Assembly: GCA_030041495.1 (NCBI GenBank)
Contig: JASHNT010000103.1
Location: 18,128 to 82,127 of the forward strand
Source of the DNA: Bryobacteraceae bacterium
GTDB taxonomy: Bacteria > Acidobacteriota > Terriglobia > Bryobacterales > Bryobacteraceae
Length of the DNA stretch: 64,000 nucleotides
Reading direction: 5' to 3'
Made by a program: the position numbers and the translations under genes. The notes beneath the pieces were generated by a model. That model had not been told where the DNA came from, did no database searches, and was given only the letters and a program-made list of their open reading frames with translations. Within the stretch, counting starts at the first letter, position 1. Every line of letters starts with the position of its first letter. Positions 23,688-31,684 of the stretch are shown here, one piece after another.

Positions 23688-24272
23688 TCACCGGCGGTAT
23701 AAGTACAATTCGTGCGCCCGTCCTTCGCCGTCGTCATCTATGTCGACGGTCCGTTCGGGCTTCCAGGCAGCGAACTGGAAATCGTGGGCGACGATGCGGG
23801 CGCCCCTCCTGAGCTGTCTCTCCAGGATCGGCGTAACCATCTCCGTGGCCACGGGCAGCAAATACACGGTCAGTAGATCGGCGGACGAATAATCCTGCTT
23901 CAGAAGATCTCCATGAATAATGTACGCCGTGTTGGACAACCCCAGGCTCTTGATCCGCTCCATGCTTTGCTTGTACAGCGAATCGTCCAACTCGACGCCG
24001 ATGGCCTTTGCCTTATACTTCCGCGCCGCGTCGATCACGATCCGCCCGTCGCCCGAGCCCAGGTCGAACATCGTCTCACCGGCCTTTAGCTCGCCCAGCT
24101 TCAGCATCTGGTCGACAATCGTTTCCGGAGTCGGGAAATAGGGCGCCAGCTTCTCGCCCTTGTCCTGCTTGGAAGATGCGGGTTTGGAAGAATCCTGCTG
24201 CGCCGGAAGGAAAGCCGCGCCGAGAAACGCCACCAACGCAACGGGAACGATGGCAACCAAAGCGCGCATCAA
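23688..24272 (-). CDS. Exported SAM-dependent methyltransferase
   Basis: A 194-residue class I methyltransferase with a hydrophobic signal or anchor (residues 3-24). The SAM-binding loop is MFDLGSGDGRIVIDAARK (motif I) followed by AIGVELDDSLYKQS (motif II) and the AYIIHGDLLKQDYSSADLLT block, resembling the DOT1-like/COG0500 group that methylates proteins. The extracytoplasmic location is unusual for a SAM enzyme, though such signal-bearing members are common in this family. Its ATG overlaps the stop of the upstream propeller gene (ATGA) and the kinase gene follows directly, so the genes from 26206 down to 21559 may form one operon. Confidence 0.82.
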   Translation of the reverse strand: MMRALVAIVPVALVAFLGAAFLPAQQDSSKPASSKQDKGEKLAPYFPTPETIVDQMLKLGELKAGETMFDLGSGDGRIVIDAARKYKAKAIGVELDDSLYKQSMERIKSLGLSNTAYIIHGDLLKQDYSSADLLTVYLLPVATEMVTPILERQLRRGARIVAHDFQFAAWKPERTVDIDDDGEGRAHELYLYRR

Positions 24273-26206
24273 GGTTCAATATATACCCGCACGGGATTGC
24301 TCGCGTGGCCTCCCGCCACGATACTCAACTCCGCGGGCCCGTAGTTAACCAGCTTCGGCAGCTCGACTTCCACCAGGTAAATTCCGGTGTAGCCCGGCGC
24401 CAGCACCTGCCGGGTCACTGCGAGCGGGTTGCCGTTCAGATACGCGGTCACGGGCGCGGCAACAGCCGGCGGATCGTCGGCTGGCGCAGGCTTTCCGGCC
24501 GGCCAATCCGGAATGACGCGGCCCAATCCGGTAGCCAGAATTTGCATGCGCCCCCGCGAATGCGCCGGATTCGACGCGTCCAGCATCGTGCCGGTGGTCG
24601 CATCCACCAGCATGGGAGTGCCGTCCGGAGCCACCAGGATTCCGGGCGAGGTCGCGGCCAAGGGCAGCAGCGTTCCGATTTGCCTGCCCTCCGCCGGCAC
24701 CAGGGACAGCGCCAGCGTGTCTCCTGTCGCTCCGTACGGAATCTGGATCTGGGATTCGGCGTCGGTGGTGGCCAGCACCGGCACCAGCAAATCGCCCGCC
24801 TGCGCCGATGTCACTCTTGCCCCGCGCACACTCATCAGCGACCCCGGCGCCGCCGCGCGGGCAATAAGGTCGGCCGTGCTCACCACTTTCGGATCGCCCA
24901 GACGGTGCGGCGCAAGCGTCGAATACACCCCGAAGCCTTCCACCGCGGCCCAAAGCTGGTTGTCGCCGGAATCCAGCCGGACATCGGTCACCGGCGCTTG
25001 CGGCAGACCGGTCATCGGCTGCCATTGCCCGGGAAATCGGAGTTGCGTCACGTCAGTGCGGGTGAAGAAAACTCCAGCATCGCTGGCAACGTAGATCGCC
25101 CCGCTTTCCAGCGACACCGCCACTCCGTGCACCGCCGCATCGGGAAGATTGTTGGTGATGGGGTCCCAATTCGCGCCGCCGTTGACCGTGTGCAGCACAT
25201 GCTGAACCGTCATCCCGGCGGGCGCGTTTTGCGGCCGCGCGCCCAGCACCGCAACCGCGATCCGCGCATCGTTGGGATCTACCCAGAACCGCTCCACCTT
25301 TCCGGCGTTTTGCACCGAAGTCTGCAACGGCGCGTTGCTCCCGTCGGAGACGATGATGCGGCCGTCTTGTGTGCCCTGGTAGATGGTCGAGCCGCTCTGC
25401 GCGAAAGCCGTCACATTCAGAGCCCGGCGGATTTGCGCCTCGCGCACGGATTCTTGATTCACCACCGGCCGCCACGCCTGTTTTTCTCCCGGCTCCCATT
25501 CGAGCGTCAAATTCCCCGCAACCTCAATCTCAGTTCCGCGATCTCCCGCGGGCAGAGCCCACAGCCGCAGCGCTTGAAGATTGGGCAAGCCGTCGTTCAA
25601 TCCGCTCCAGGTCTTGCCGCCGTCCAGCGACCGGAACACTCCGGCCGAGGTCGCCGCCGTCACTTCATTCGGATCGCGAGGCGAAACCGCCAGGTCCCGC
25701 ACCCCTTCGCCAATGATCGACCGGCCCTGATAACCGGTGACGTTATCCCAGTTCGCGCCCCCATCCTGGGATTGGTAGACGAACGTTCCGAACGCGTACA
25801 TAGTCGACCGCTCGCCATTGAATCCCTGCAAGTGCGCGGCCGGTTCCGGCAAATTGGTCCCTTCGCTGGAGAGATCGGAGGAGGCCGGAACCTCGGCTCC
25901 GGATCCGGCCCACTTCTCGAAGTCACTGGTCTCAAACGTTTTACTTGCCGCGCTGGCGTACAGAATCGAGCCGTCGGCCGAATACCACACGCGATCCACC
26001 GCGCCCGTCGCCAAACCCGCCAGCGACAGATCCTCCAGCGAATTCCCAACGTGGTACCAATCCGGGGCTGTCGCAGGCGCGGATGCCTGGGCCCAAGCGC
26101 CTTCCGAGCCAGCCACCAGCATGCCGAGTGTGACGCCCACGACTGTGACGCAGTGGACCAGTACTGTGGCCAGCCTACTCATCGATTGAGTCCATTGTAC
26201 CCTCAT
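24269..26206 (-). CDS. BNR/sortilin-like beta-propeller protein with TIGR03437 C-terminal domain
   Basis: A 645-residue exported protein. A signal peptide (about 15-40, ending AWAQ|A) is followed by repeated BNR/Asp-box blades (YQSQDGGANWDNV, FRSLDGGKTWSGL, LHTVNGGANWDPI). From about residue 440 comes the C-terminal domain RAAAPGSLMSVRGARVTSAQ ... PYGATGDTLALSLVPAEG ... VNYGPAELSIVAGG, which matches TIGR03437, a module largely confined to Solibacter-like bacteria. Both parts suggest a secreted adhesion or binding protein. Two ATGs (26206 and 26182) are possible; the latter sits closer to the signal peptide. Confidence 0.82.
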   Translation of the reverse strand: MRVQWTQSMSRLATVLVHCVTVVGVTLGMLVAGSEGAWAQASAPATAPDWYHVGNSLEDLSLAGLATGAVDRVWYSADGSILYASAASKTFETSDFEKWAGSGAEVPASSDLSSEGTNLPEPAAHLQGFNGERSTMYAFGTFVYQSQDGGANWDNVTGYQGRSIIGEGVRDLAVSPRDPNEVTAATSAGVFRSLDGGKTWSGLNDGLPNLQALRLWALPAGDRGTEIEVAGNLTLEWEPGEKQAWRPVVNQESVREAQIRRALNVTAFAQSGSTIYQGTQDGRIIVSDGSNAPLQTSVQNAGKVERFWVDPNDARIAVAVLGARPQNAPAGMTVQHVLHTVNGGANWDPITNNLPDAAVHGVAVSLESGAIYVASDAGVFFTRTDVTQLRFPGQWQPMTGLPQAPVTDVRLDSGDNQLWAAVEGFGVYSTLAPHRLGDPKVVSTADLIARAAAPGSLMSVRGARVTSAQAGDLLVPVLATTDAESQIQIPYGATGDTLALSLVPAEGRQIGTLLPLAATSPGILVAPDGTPMLVDATTGTMLDASNPAHSRGRMQILATGLGRVIPDWPAGKPAPADDPPAVAAPVTAYLNGNPLAVTRQVLAPGYTGIYLVEVELPKLVNYGPAELSIVAGGHASNPVRVYIEP

Positions 26207-26345
26207 CTATCGGCATTTCCGCTCCGAAACTGCTGATTCCAGTAATCCTTGGGAAAGAATCTTGCACCGGAAATGCAATTGCAGCGCGCCACTTATGTTA
26301 GACTGAGCTTTTCTTGTCGGGTTCACCAGTTTTACGAACCCAGGG

Positions 26346-27197
26346 ATGCGTTTATCCATGCGGCGCCCTTACAGCACGCGGACGGTGGAGCTGTCGCTCT
26401 TGCTGGCAGTTACAGCCTCTCTGTGTCTGGCCCAGTACCCTTATATCCCCTCCAACGCCGGTAATTACTCGGCGCACGTCATCAGCGCGTCCGGCCAAAT
26501 CTCGCTGTACAAGAATTCCCAACTGATCGCTCTGTCCACCGGCGACACCGTGCAGGTCACCCAGACCATCATCGCCGGAAACGACGGCCATGCAACCTTG
26601 CAGGTCTCCGACGGCAGCACCATTGAAATTTATCCCAACTCCGAGCTCGTGTTCCGTAAGAACACCGGCGATTGGAAGGATCTCCTCGACGTCATCATCG
26701 GACGGATCCGCGTGCACATCGAACACTTCGGCAACGTCCCCAATCCCAACCGCATCATGACCCCGACCGCCGTGATCTCCGTGCGCGGAACAACCTTCGA
26801 CGTCAGCGTGGATGAGGATGACGAGACCACCGAAGTCGACGTCGAAGAAGGCACCGTCGTGGTGCAGCACGCTCTGTTGCCCAGCGACCGCGTCGCCACG
26901 CTGCACACCGGTGAATCGATCAAGGTCTACAAGAACGTGCCGATCGCTTCGTCCGCCCTGGATAAGAACACCATCGCCCGGTACGTGATCCAGTTCCTGC
27001 GCGATGCCGCCCTGACCATGGGAGGGCGCGCGCCCAAGCTGAATATTCCCGTGGGAGGCAGCGCCGGCGACGGCTGCAAGCCCGGTCTGCCAGGATGCGG
27101 AGGAACCAGCGGAACGGGCGGCAGCGGGTCTTCGCCCGGAACAGTGCCGGTGCCTCCACCCCCGCCCCCACCCCCGCCGCCGCCTCCGGCCAATTGA
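26346..27197 (+). CDS. FecR-domain secreted protein with poly-Pro tail
   Basis: A 283-residue protein: signal peptide (ending LCLAQ|Y), then a FecR-type beta domain at about 60-200. ATLQVSDGSTIEIYPNSELV, IIGRIRVHIEHFGNVPNP, MTPTAVISVRGTTFDVSVDE and DVEEGTVVVQHALL are the hallmarks. The tail is Gly/Ser-rich and ends with a run of prolines. FecR domains outside the Fec system bind extracytoplasmic ligands or act as structural modules. No sigma factor gene is adjacent, so a signalling role is not indicated. Confidence 0.82.
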   Translation: MRLSMRRPYSTRTVELSLLLAVTASLCLAQYPYIPSNAGNYSAHVISASGQISLYKNSQLIALSTGDTVQVTQTIIAGNDGHATLQVSDGSTIEIYPNSELVFRKNTGDWKDLLDVIIGRIRVHIEHFGNVPNPNRIMTPTAVISVRGTTFDVSVDEDDETTEVDVEEGTVVVQHALLPSDRVATLHTGESIKVYKNVPIASSALDKNTIARYVIQFLRDAALTMGGRAPKLNIPVGGSAGDGCKPGLPGCGGTSGTGGSGSSPGTVPVPPPPPPPPPPPPAN

Positions 27198-27246
27198 GGG
27201 AGCCGTCCCGCTGCTGAACCCTGAAGGCTGACCGCTGAAAGCCTTC

Positions 27247-27606
27247 CTACGCGCTCGCCGCGCGAAAACTCCGGCAAGCCGAATCCACATCGGGATGCAT
27301 TTGCACGATACGGTCCAGGTGCACCGTCTCGAACACCTTTAGCACGGTGCCCTGCGCCCCGGCCACGCGCATCTGGCCGCCGGCCTGCTCCATATGCGCG
27401 TGACAGGTCACCAGCATGCCGATGCCGGAGCTGTCGATGGCGTTCAATCCGGCAAGATCCACAATCAAACGCCGCGAGCCTTCGTCGATCAGCCGCTTGA
27501 TCGTGTTCTCGATCGACAGCAGAGTGTTGCCGAGGTTCAAGCGCCCGGCGATTTCCAGCACGGTGATGTCCGGCTCGATGTGACGGGTTTTGGTTTCGGT
27601 GATCAT
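27247..27606 (-). CDS. STAS-domain anti-sigma factor antagonist
   Basis: A 119-residue single STAS domain. VLEIAGRLNLGNTLLSIENT and the phospho-site region DLAGLNAIDSSGIGMLVTCH place it with SpoIIAA/RsbV-type antagonists; the first Ser of DSSGIG is the usual phosphorylation site. It would bind an anti-sigma kinase and free a sigma factor or partner. No kinase or sigma gene adjoins it. ATG 27606 was chosen as the normal start of the domain; the frame is open further up but only in antisense of the next gene. Confidence 0.88.
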   Translation of the reverse strand: MITETKTRHIEPDITVLEIAGRLNLGNTLLSIENTIKRLIDEGSRRLIVDLAGLNAIDSSGIGMLVTCHAHMEQAGGQMRVAGAQGTVLKVFETVHLDRIVQMHPDVDSACRSFRAASA

Positions 27607-27655
27607 CGGTGAGGCGATTGTAGCAGATGTTTTATGCAACACTGGCGGTAGGACC

Positions 27656-28261
27656 ATGCGAACTCCTCCAGTGTTTCCTGCGTTCCTCCTCCTGGCCTTG
27701 GCAGCCGGCGCGCAAGCCCAGCCGCCGGCCGCAGCACCCGCCGCCCAGCAGCCCAGCACGGCTCCGGTCTGGGACACCTCCAAAGTGGTGGCCGCGTTCT
27801 CCAATCAAGCCGCGCGGCTCAAGCCCATCCTGGACCAGTTGACTCCGCGGGAATGGGTTTCCAAGGGCGCGCCCCAAGCCTACGTCGCGCAGTGGGAGTC
27901 CATTCGTAAGGAGCTTGAATACGTCACCCAGTCCGCCCAGTCCTTCGAAAACGACCCGGAGCGTCTCACCCTGGCGCTCGATACCTACTTTCGCTGGCAG
28001 CGCCTGGCTTCGGATCTGTCGTCGCTGGTCGAAGGCGTGCGGCATTATCAGAACCCCGCGGTCGGCGACCTGATGGTAGCCGTGCTGGGGGAGAACTCCA
28101 CCAACCGCGATCTGCTCCAGCAGCACATCACCGATCTGGCGGCGCAAAAGGAACAGGAGTTCGCAGTGGTCGATGAGGAAGCGCAGCGCTGCCGCGGCAT
28201 AGTCACGCGCCCGCAGTCGCGCCCGGCTTCGCCCAAGCCCCCGCCCGCCAAACCACAATGA
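27656..28261 (+). CDS. Secreted hypothetical protein
   Basis: A 201-residue protein with a clear signal peptide (FPAFLLLALAAGAQAQ|P), an Ala/Pro-rich stretch and then a helical body: KVVAAFSNQAARLKPILDQL, REWVSKGAPQAYVAQWESI, ALDTYFRWQRLASDLSSLVE and LLQQHITDLAAQKEQEFAVV. The end is Pro-rich. This type occurs in Acidobacteriota without a known function. Its stop overlaps the ATG of the small Cys-rich gene, so the two are coupled. Confidence 0.7.
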   Translation: MRTPPVFPAFLLLALAAGAQAQPPAAAPAAQQPSTAPVWDTSKVVAAFSNQAARLKPILDQLTPREWVSKGAPQAYVAQWESIRKELEYVTQSAQSFENDPERLTLALDTYFRWQRLASDLSSLVEGVRHYQNPAVGDLMVAVLGENSTNRDLLQQHITDLAAQKEQEFAVVDEEAQRCRGIVTRPQSRPASPKPPPAKPQ

Positions 28262-28443
28262 GTGAGACGCCGAAAATGACCGAAAGCAGTAATACGACAA
28301 CCTTTGCCTGCAGCATCTGCGGGGAGCCCGCCACCGAAATCTGCGTCTATTGCACCAAGGATTGCTGTCCCAATCACCGTTGCGAGAAATGCCAGCGCTG
28401 CAGCGATTGCTGCCAGTGCGAGTTCCGCCGGAATATCGACTGA
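28258..28443 (+). CDS. Small Cys-rich zinc-ribbon-like protein
   Basis: A 61-residue protein with eleven Cys and one His: CSICGEPATEICVYC, KDCCPNHRCEKC and RCSDCCQCEF. The spacing gives several CxxC knuckles and would bind one to three zinc ions, perhaps as a RING- or B-box-like fold. It overlaps the upstream gene by four bases. Role unknown; protein-protein contacts are the common use of such fingers. Confidence 0.65.
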   Translation: MSETPKMTESSNTTTFACSICGEPATEICVYCTKDCCPNHRCEKCQRCSDCCQCEFRRNID

Positions 28444-28444
28444 T

Positions 28445-28467
28445 ATGGCGCGGCGTGTCCGCGCCAT
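28445..28467. terminator. Perfect 9-bp hairpin between convergent genes
   Basis: ATGGCGCGG and CCGCGCCAT with a five-base loop form a strong perfect stem between a plus-strand gene ending at 28443 and a minus-strand gene ending at 28478. There is no U run on either side, so it may act as a bidirectional pause or transcript-end structure rather than a classic terminator. Confidence 0.5.
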
Positions 28468-28477
28468 GGTAACCGGC

Positions 28478-29530
28478 CTACCTGCTGGACAGTTTCTTGG
28501 CGGCTTGCGCGATGATCGTCTCGCGGTCCCCGCGCGCCCAGGCGTCGCGCAACTGCTGCTCCGGAATGCCCGCCACGCGCCCCAGCAACAGGTAGGCCGG
28601 CAGAGCGTGCTCCAGCGTCTTCCAGCGCGACATCTCTTCGAGCGACGGCAACGCCCGCATCCGGAGCTGGTCCAGCACCGCCGGATCGCGGGAATCGGTC
28701 AGGATCTGCAGCACTCCCAAAGCCCGCGTGCGGTCCGTCCAGGAAAGCGAGTTCAGCATCTCGATGAACCAGGTCGCCTCCACTTTGACGCCTGCAATCG
28801 CGAACGCCAGCAGGCTGCGCGCGGCGTTGACCCGCACTCCCTGATCGGCGTCGCGCAAGGCGTACTGCAGGTCGTTGACCACGCTGCTGGGGTCCGGCGC
28901 ATACCCGATGACATACGCCGCCGTGGCCCTCTCGCCTTCATCCTCGGAATTCCGCAGCACCGCGCGGATCATCGGCAGATACTCCTTCACCAGCGAGGGA
29001 AACATGTCCTCGATCGCGCGCACGTCCGGATCTTCGGAACGGGCATAGCCCTTGGTCAGATCCTCGCGCATCCGGCCCTGCCGCGATGCGTTGTCGGACG
29101 CTTCGATGAAACGCTTGTAAGTCAGCTCAATCTCGTCCGGCAGCATTTCGTCGCCGTCGGGGATGTCGTGCAGCTCAAAATGAGTCGCTCCGCGCTCCTC
29201 GATGCCCACGTACAGAGTCACTTTTGAGCCCTCGCAGCAGACCGCCTCCAGATGCGACTCGACCACGCCGGGAATTTCATCCAAGCGCTGCTCGACATCG
29301 CCTTTGGCGAGCGGCAAAGGCTCGCCGACGTGAACGTTCAACCCCTTTTCCACCGTAACCAGCGGCACCTTGCGCAGTCCATAGTAATCGATGGTTCCGA
29401 TCAGCGGCCCCCGGCTGATATTAGAGGGCAGCTCCGGATCGGGGCGAGCCGGAGTCCTCTGGGCCCACGCCGGCAAAACCAATGCGACGGCCGCCAGGAA
29501 GACGCGCATGCTGGTACCAACGCAGCTCAT
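28478..29530 (-). CDS. Secreted protein with POTRA-like and HEAT-repeat regions
   Basis: A 350-residue protein. The signal peptide ends near LPAWAQ|R. The first mature part, IGTIDYYGLRKVPLVTVEKG through DVEQRLDEIPGVVESHLEA and KVTLYVGIEERG, has the strand-helix-helix-strand plan of a POTRA/FtsQ-like domain. Residues 150-350 are helical pairs of HEAT type (RATAAYVIGYAPDPSSVVND, LQYALRDADQGVRVNAARSL). Such proteins often act as scaffolds. ATG 29530 has a GGAG site five bases away; ATG 29509 would also give a signal peptide. Confidence 0.7.
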   Translation of the reverse strand: MSCVGTSMRVFLAAVALVLPAWAQRTPARPDPELPSNISRGPLIGTIDYYGLRKVPLVTVEKGLNVHVGEPLPLAKGDVEQRLDEIPGVVESHLEAVCCEGSKVTLYVGIEERGATHFELHDIPDGDEMLPDEIELTYKRFIEASDNASRQGRMREDLTKGYARSEDPDVRAIEDMFPSLVKEYLPMIRAVLRNSEDEGERATAAYVIGYAPDPSSVVNDLQYALRDADQGVRVNAARSLLAFAIAGVKVEATWFIEMLNSLSWTDRTRALGVLQILTDSRDPAVLDQLRMRALPSLEEMSRWKTLEHALPAYLLLGRVAGIPEQQLRDAWARGDRETIIAQAAKKLSSR

Positions 29531-29555
29531 CGGTTCTCCGTTACACCAAACTCGA

Positions 29556-30044
29556 TCACGCAAGCTTTTGCGCCATTTCTCCCACCACCGGCAGCACCCA
29601 CTGCTGCCGCATGTAGGCACGGTACATCAACAGCAGCCACAGAGCCAGCACGCCCAAACGGAACACCGTCCAGATCAGGTGGAACAGCCCATACGAGCCA
29701 AACCCTCCCAGAACGTCTCCGAAGACAATGTCGATAACCGCGTCTGCGACGAACACGCCGATCCAGAACAGAATCGCCTGAAACGCGTGAAAGCGGACCG
29801 TCTTGCTGCGATTGTGCGGCTCGATGAACAGGAACAAGACCCCGGTCAGGATCGGGATCAGATAGCACAGCGCACACGCGACGTTTTCCTGTAACCCCGG
29901 CATCGCCATCCCCGGCGGCTGGGCCATTGGCGAGGATGGCGGCGGAGGCGCAGCCCCGCCGGGTGCGTCCGGCGCCGGCGCGCCGCATTTGGCGCAAAAT
30001 TTCCCTTCGAGCTGGGTACCGCAATGCGAGCAATAAGCAGCCAC
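29556..30044 (-). CDS. Zinc-ribbon DUF4870-type membrane protein
   Basis: A 162-residue protein. A zinc ribbon at the N-terminus (YCSHCGTQLEGKFCAKCGAP) is followed by a Pro-rich linker and three or four membrane helices. The segment NVACALCYLIPILTGVLFLF, then EPHNRSKTVRFHAFQAIL, is typical of DUF4870. The GTG start at 30044 was chosen because it follows a GGAGGAG site and directly precedes the ribbon. Function unknown. Confidence 0.8.
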   Translation of the reverse strand: MAAYCSHCGTQLEGKFCAKCGAPAPDAPGGAAPPPPSSPMAQPPGMAMPGLQENVACALCYLIPILTGVLFLFIEPHNRSKTVRFHAFQAILFWIGVFVADAVIDIVFGDVLGGFGSYGLFHLIWTVFRLGVLALWLLLMYRAYMRQQWVLPVVGEMAQKLA

Positions 30045-30167
30045 GCTTCTCCTCCGCTTCCAGCCTAGCATCCCGGCAACTTCGTGGATCGGCTCAAACG
30101 TTTGAGCCGCCCTTCTCAGAACGCCGTCCGGGCCAATCCGTGATAGAGTCAATCCCTGAAGTCAGAA

Positions 30168-30953
30168 ATGCTGAAGATCGCATTGACGGCGCTGGCTCTG
30201 ACGGCAGGCACGATCTGCGCGCAGTTCGAAGGGTTTGAAGTCGCCACCATCAAGCCCAGCCCACCCGATGCACGCGGCAGGTACACCCGGATGCAGAGCG
30301 GGCGCCAGTTCGTTGCCAAGAACTGTAGCATTAAATTTCTCGTCGGCGCCGCTTACAATCTCAACCCCCGCATGATTTCCGGCGGACCCTCCTGGATTGA
30401 ATCCGACCACTACGACATTCTGGCCGTTACGCCGGGCGAAAAGCAGCCCAGCGTCGCCCAGCAGATGCTCATGCTGCAGGGGCTTTTGGCCGATCGGGTG
30501 AAACTCACCTTTCATCGCGAACCGAAAACAATGCCGATCTACGCGTTGACGGTCGCCAAAACTGGCTCAAAACTGAAAGCCAGCACTGCGCCGCCTGACG
30601 ATCAGCCCAACGTCCTCAGCACCGTCTACCCCGCCGCATCGGGTGGAATCGATCATATCCTGATGCCGGCGCATAACGCGACCATGACCTTGTTCGCTTC
30701 CGTGCTACAGCGCGGCATCCTCGACCGGCCGGTGGTGGATAACACCGGCCTCACCGGCAGATATGATTTCGATCTGGAGTGGACGCCCGACGAAACCCAA
30801 TTCGGCGGGGAACTCTCCCCGGGTGTGCCCGACCACCCCGAGCCCGATCTCTTTGCCGCGCTGGAGAACCAACTCGGTCTCAGACTTCAGAAAACCAGAG
30901 GTTCGGTCCAGGCGCTGGTTATAGATCACGTGGAGCGCCCATCGGCAAATTAA
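30168..30953 (+). CDS. TIGR03435 family secreted protein
   Basis: A 261-residue TIGR03435 member with signal peptide (ALTALALTAGTICAQ|F). Blocks: FEGFEVATIKPSPPDARGRY, ISGGPSWIESDHYDILAVTP, LLADRVKLTFHREPKTMPIY, VVDNTGLTGRYDFDLEWTPD and the ending VIDHVERPSAN. It is the most canonical of the three copies here. It stands alone between a membrane protein gene and a two-component pair on the other strand. Confidence 0.9.
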   Translation: MLKIALTALALTAGTICAQFEGFEVATIKPSPPDARGRYTRMQSGRQFVAKNCSIKFLVGAAYNLNPRMISGGPSWIESDHYDILAVTPGEKQPSVAQQMLMLQGLLADRVKLTFHREPKTMPIYALTVAKTGSKLKASTAPPDDQPNVLSTVYPAASGGIDHILMPAHNATMTLFASVLQRGILDRPVVDNTGLTGRYDFDLEWTPDETQFGGELSPGVPDHPEPDLFAALENQLGLRLQKTRGSVQALVIDHVERPSAN

Positions 30954-31010
30954 GACCGGTGCGAGCTCGGGGCGCGAAAACTTCCCGGAGCGGCGTGTTT
31001 GATAACCGCC

Positions 31011-31679
31011 TTAGCTGATGATCCCCTTCCGCACGGCGTACAGGATCAGCTCCGGCACACTGTGCAGGTTCAGCTTTTGCAGGATGTGGGTGCGGTGCGT
31101 TTCCACCGTGTACAGGCTCAAGTTGAGCAGATTGGCGACCTCTTTGTTGCTCTTGCCCTCGGCCACCAGTTGCAGCACTTCCCGCTCGCGGTTGGTGAGC
31201 AGCTCGTAGGTGTCCTCGGCATCCATCTTGCCGAGCTGCCGCACATAGTCTTCTTTCAAAATCCGGCTCACGGCAGGACTAAAAAAGCTCTTGCCCCCGC
31301 AGATGGCGTGGATCGCCTCGATCAAATCCGCCTCCGCCGAATCTTTCAGCAGGTAGGCGCGCGCGCCCGCCTTCAGCGACCGGATCACGTAGCTTTCGTC
31401 GCTATGCATGCTGAGGATCACCACCGCGACGCGCGAGTTATGAGAGACGATCTGGCGCGCCGCTTCGACCCCATTCAGATGCGGCATGGCGATATCCATC
31501 ACCACCACGTCTGGGTCCTCGGCCGCGGCCATGGTGACCGCCTCGCGCCCATCCGCGGCTTCGCCGATCACTTTGAGGTTCGGCTGGCGCTCCAGCAACA
31601 GGCGTAAGCCAGTGCGCATCACCGTGTGGTCATCCGCCAGAAGAATACGAATCGGAGTGTTGGTCATCGCCGCTGTCAT
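31011..31679 (-). CDS. NarL/FixJ-type response regulator
   Basis: A 222-residue regulator. The receiver has the acidic pair in LLADDH, phosphoacceptor D62 in VVVMDIAMPHLNG and the Lys in AYLLKDSA. The LuxR-type HTH is LTNREREVLQLVAEGKSNKE ... LYTVETHRTHILQKLNL. It binds DNA as a dimer when phosphorylated by the kinase coded just upstream on the same strand; the gap is five bases from the kinase stop. ATG 31679 is preferred, with ATG 31667 and a TTG at 31688 as alternatives. Confidence 0.92.
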   Translation of the reverse strand: MTAAMTNTPIRILLADDHTVMRTGLRLLLERQPNLKVIGEAADGREAVTMAAAEDPDVVVMDIAMPHLNGVEAARQIVSHNSRVAVVILSMHSDESYVIRSLKAGARAYLLKDSAEADLIEAIHAICGGKSFFSPAVSRILKEDYVRQLGKMDAEDTYELLTNREREVLQLVAEGKSNKEVANLLNLSLYTVETHRTHILQKLNLHSVPELILYAVRKGIIS

Positions 31680-31684
31680 AATTA

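Noticed and set aside
24008..26236. 742-codon plus-strand frame opposite the beta-propeller gene
   Set aside because: Arg/His/Pro-rich composition without domains; the minus strand carries clear BNR repeats and a TIGR03437 domain.
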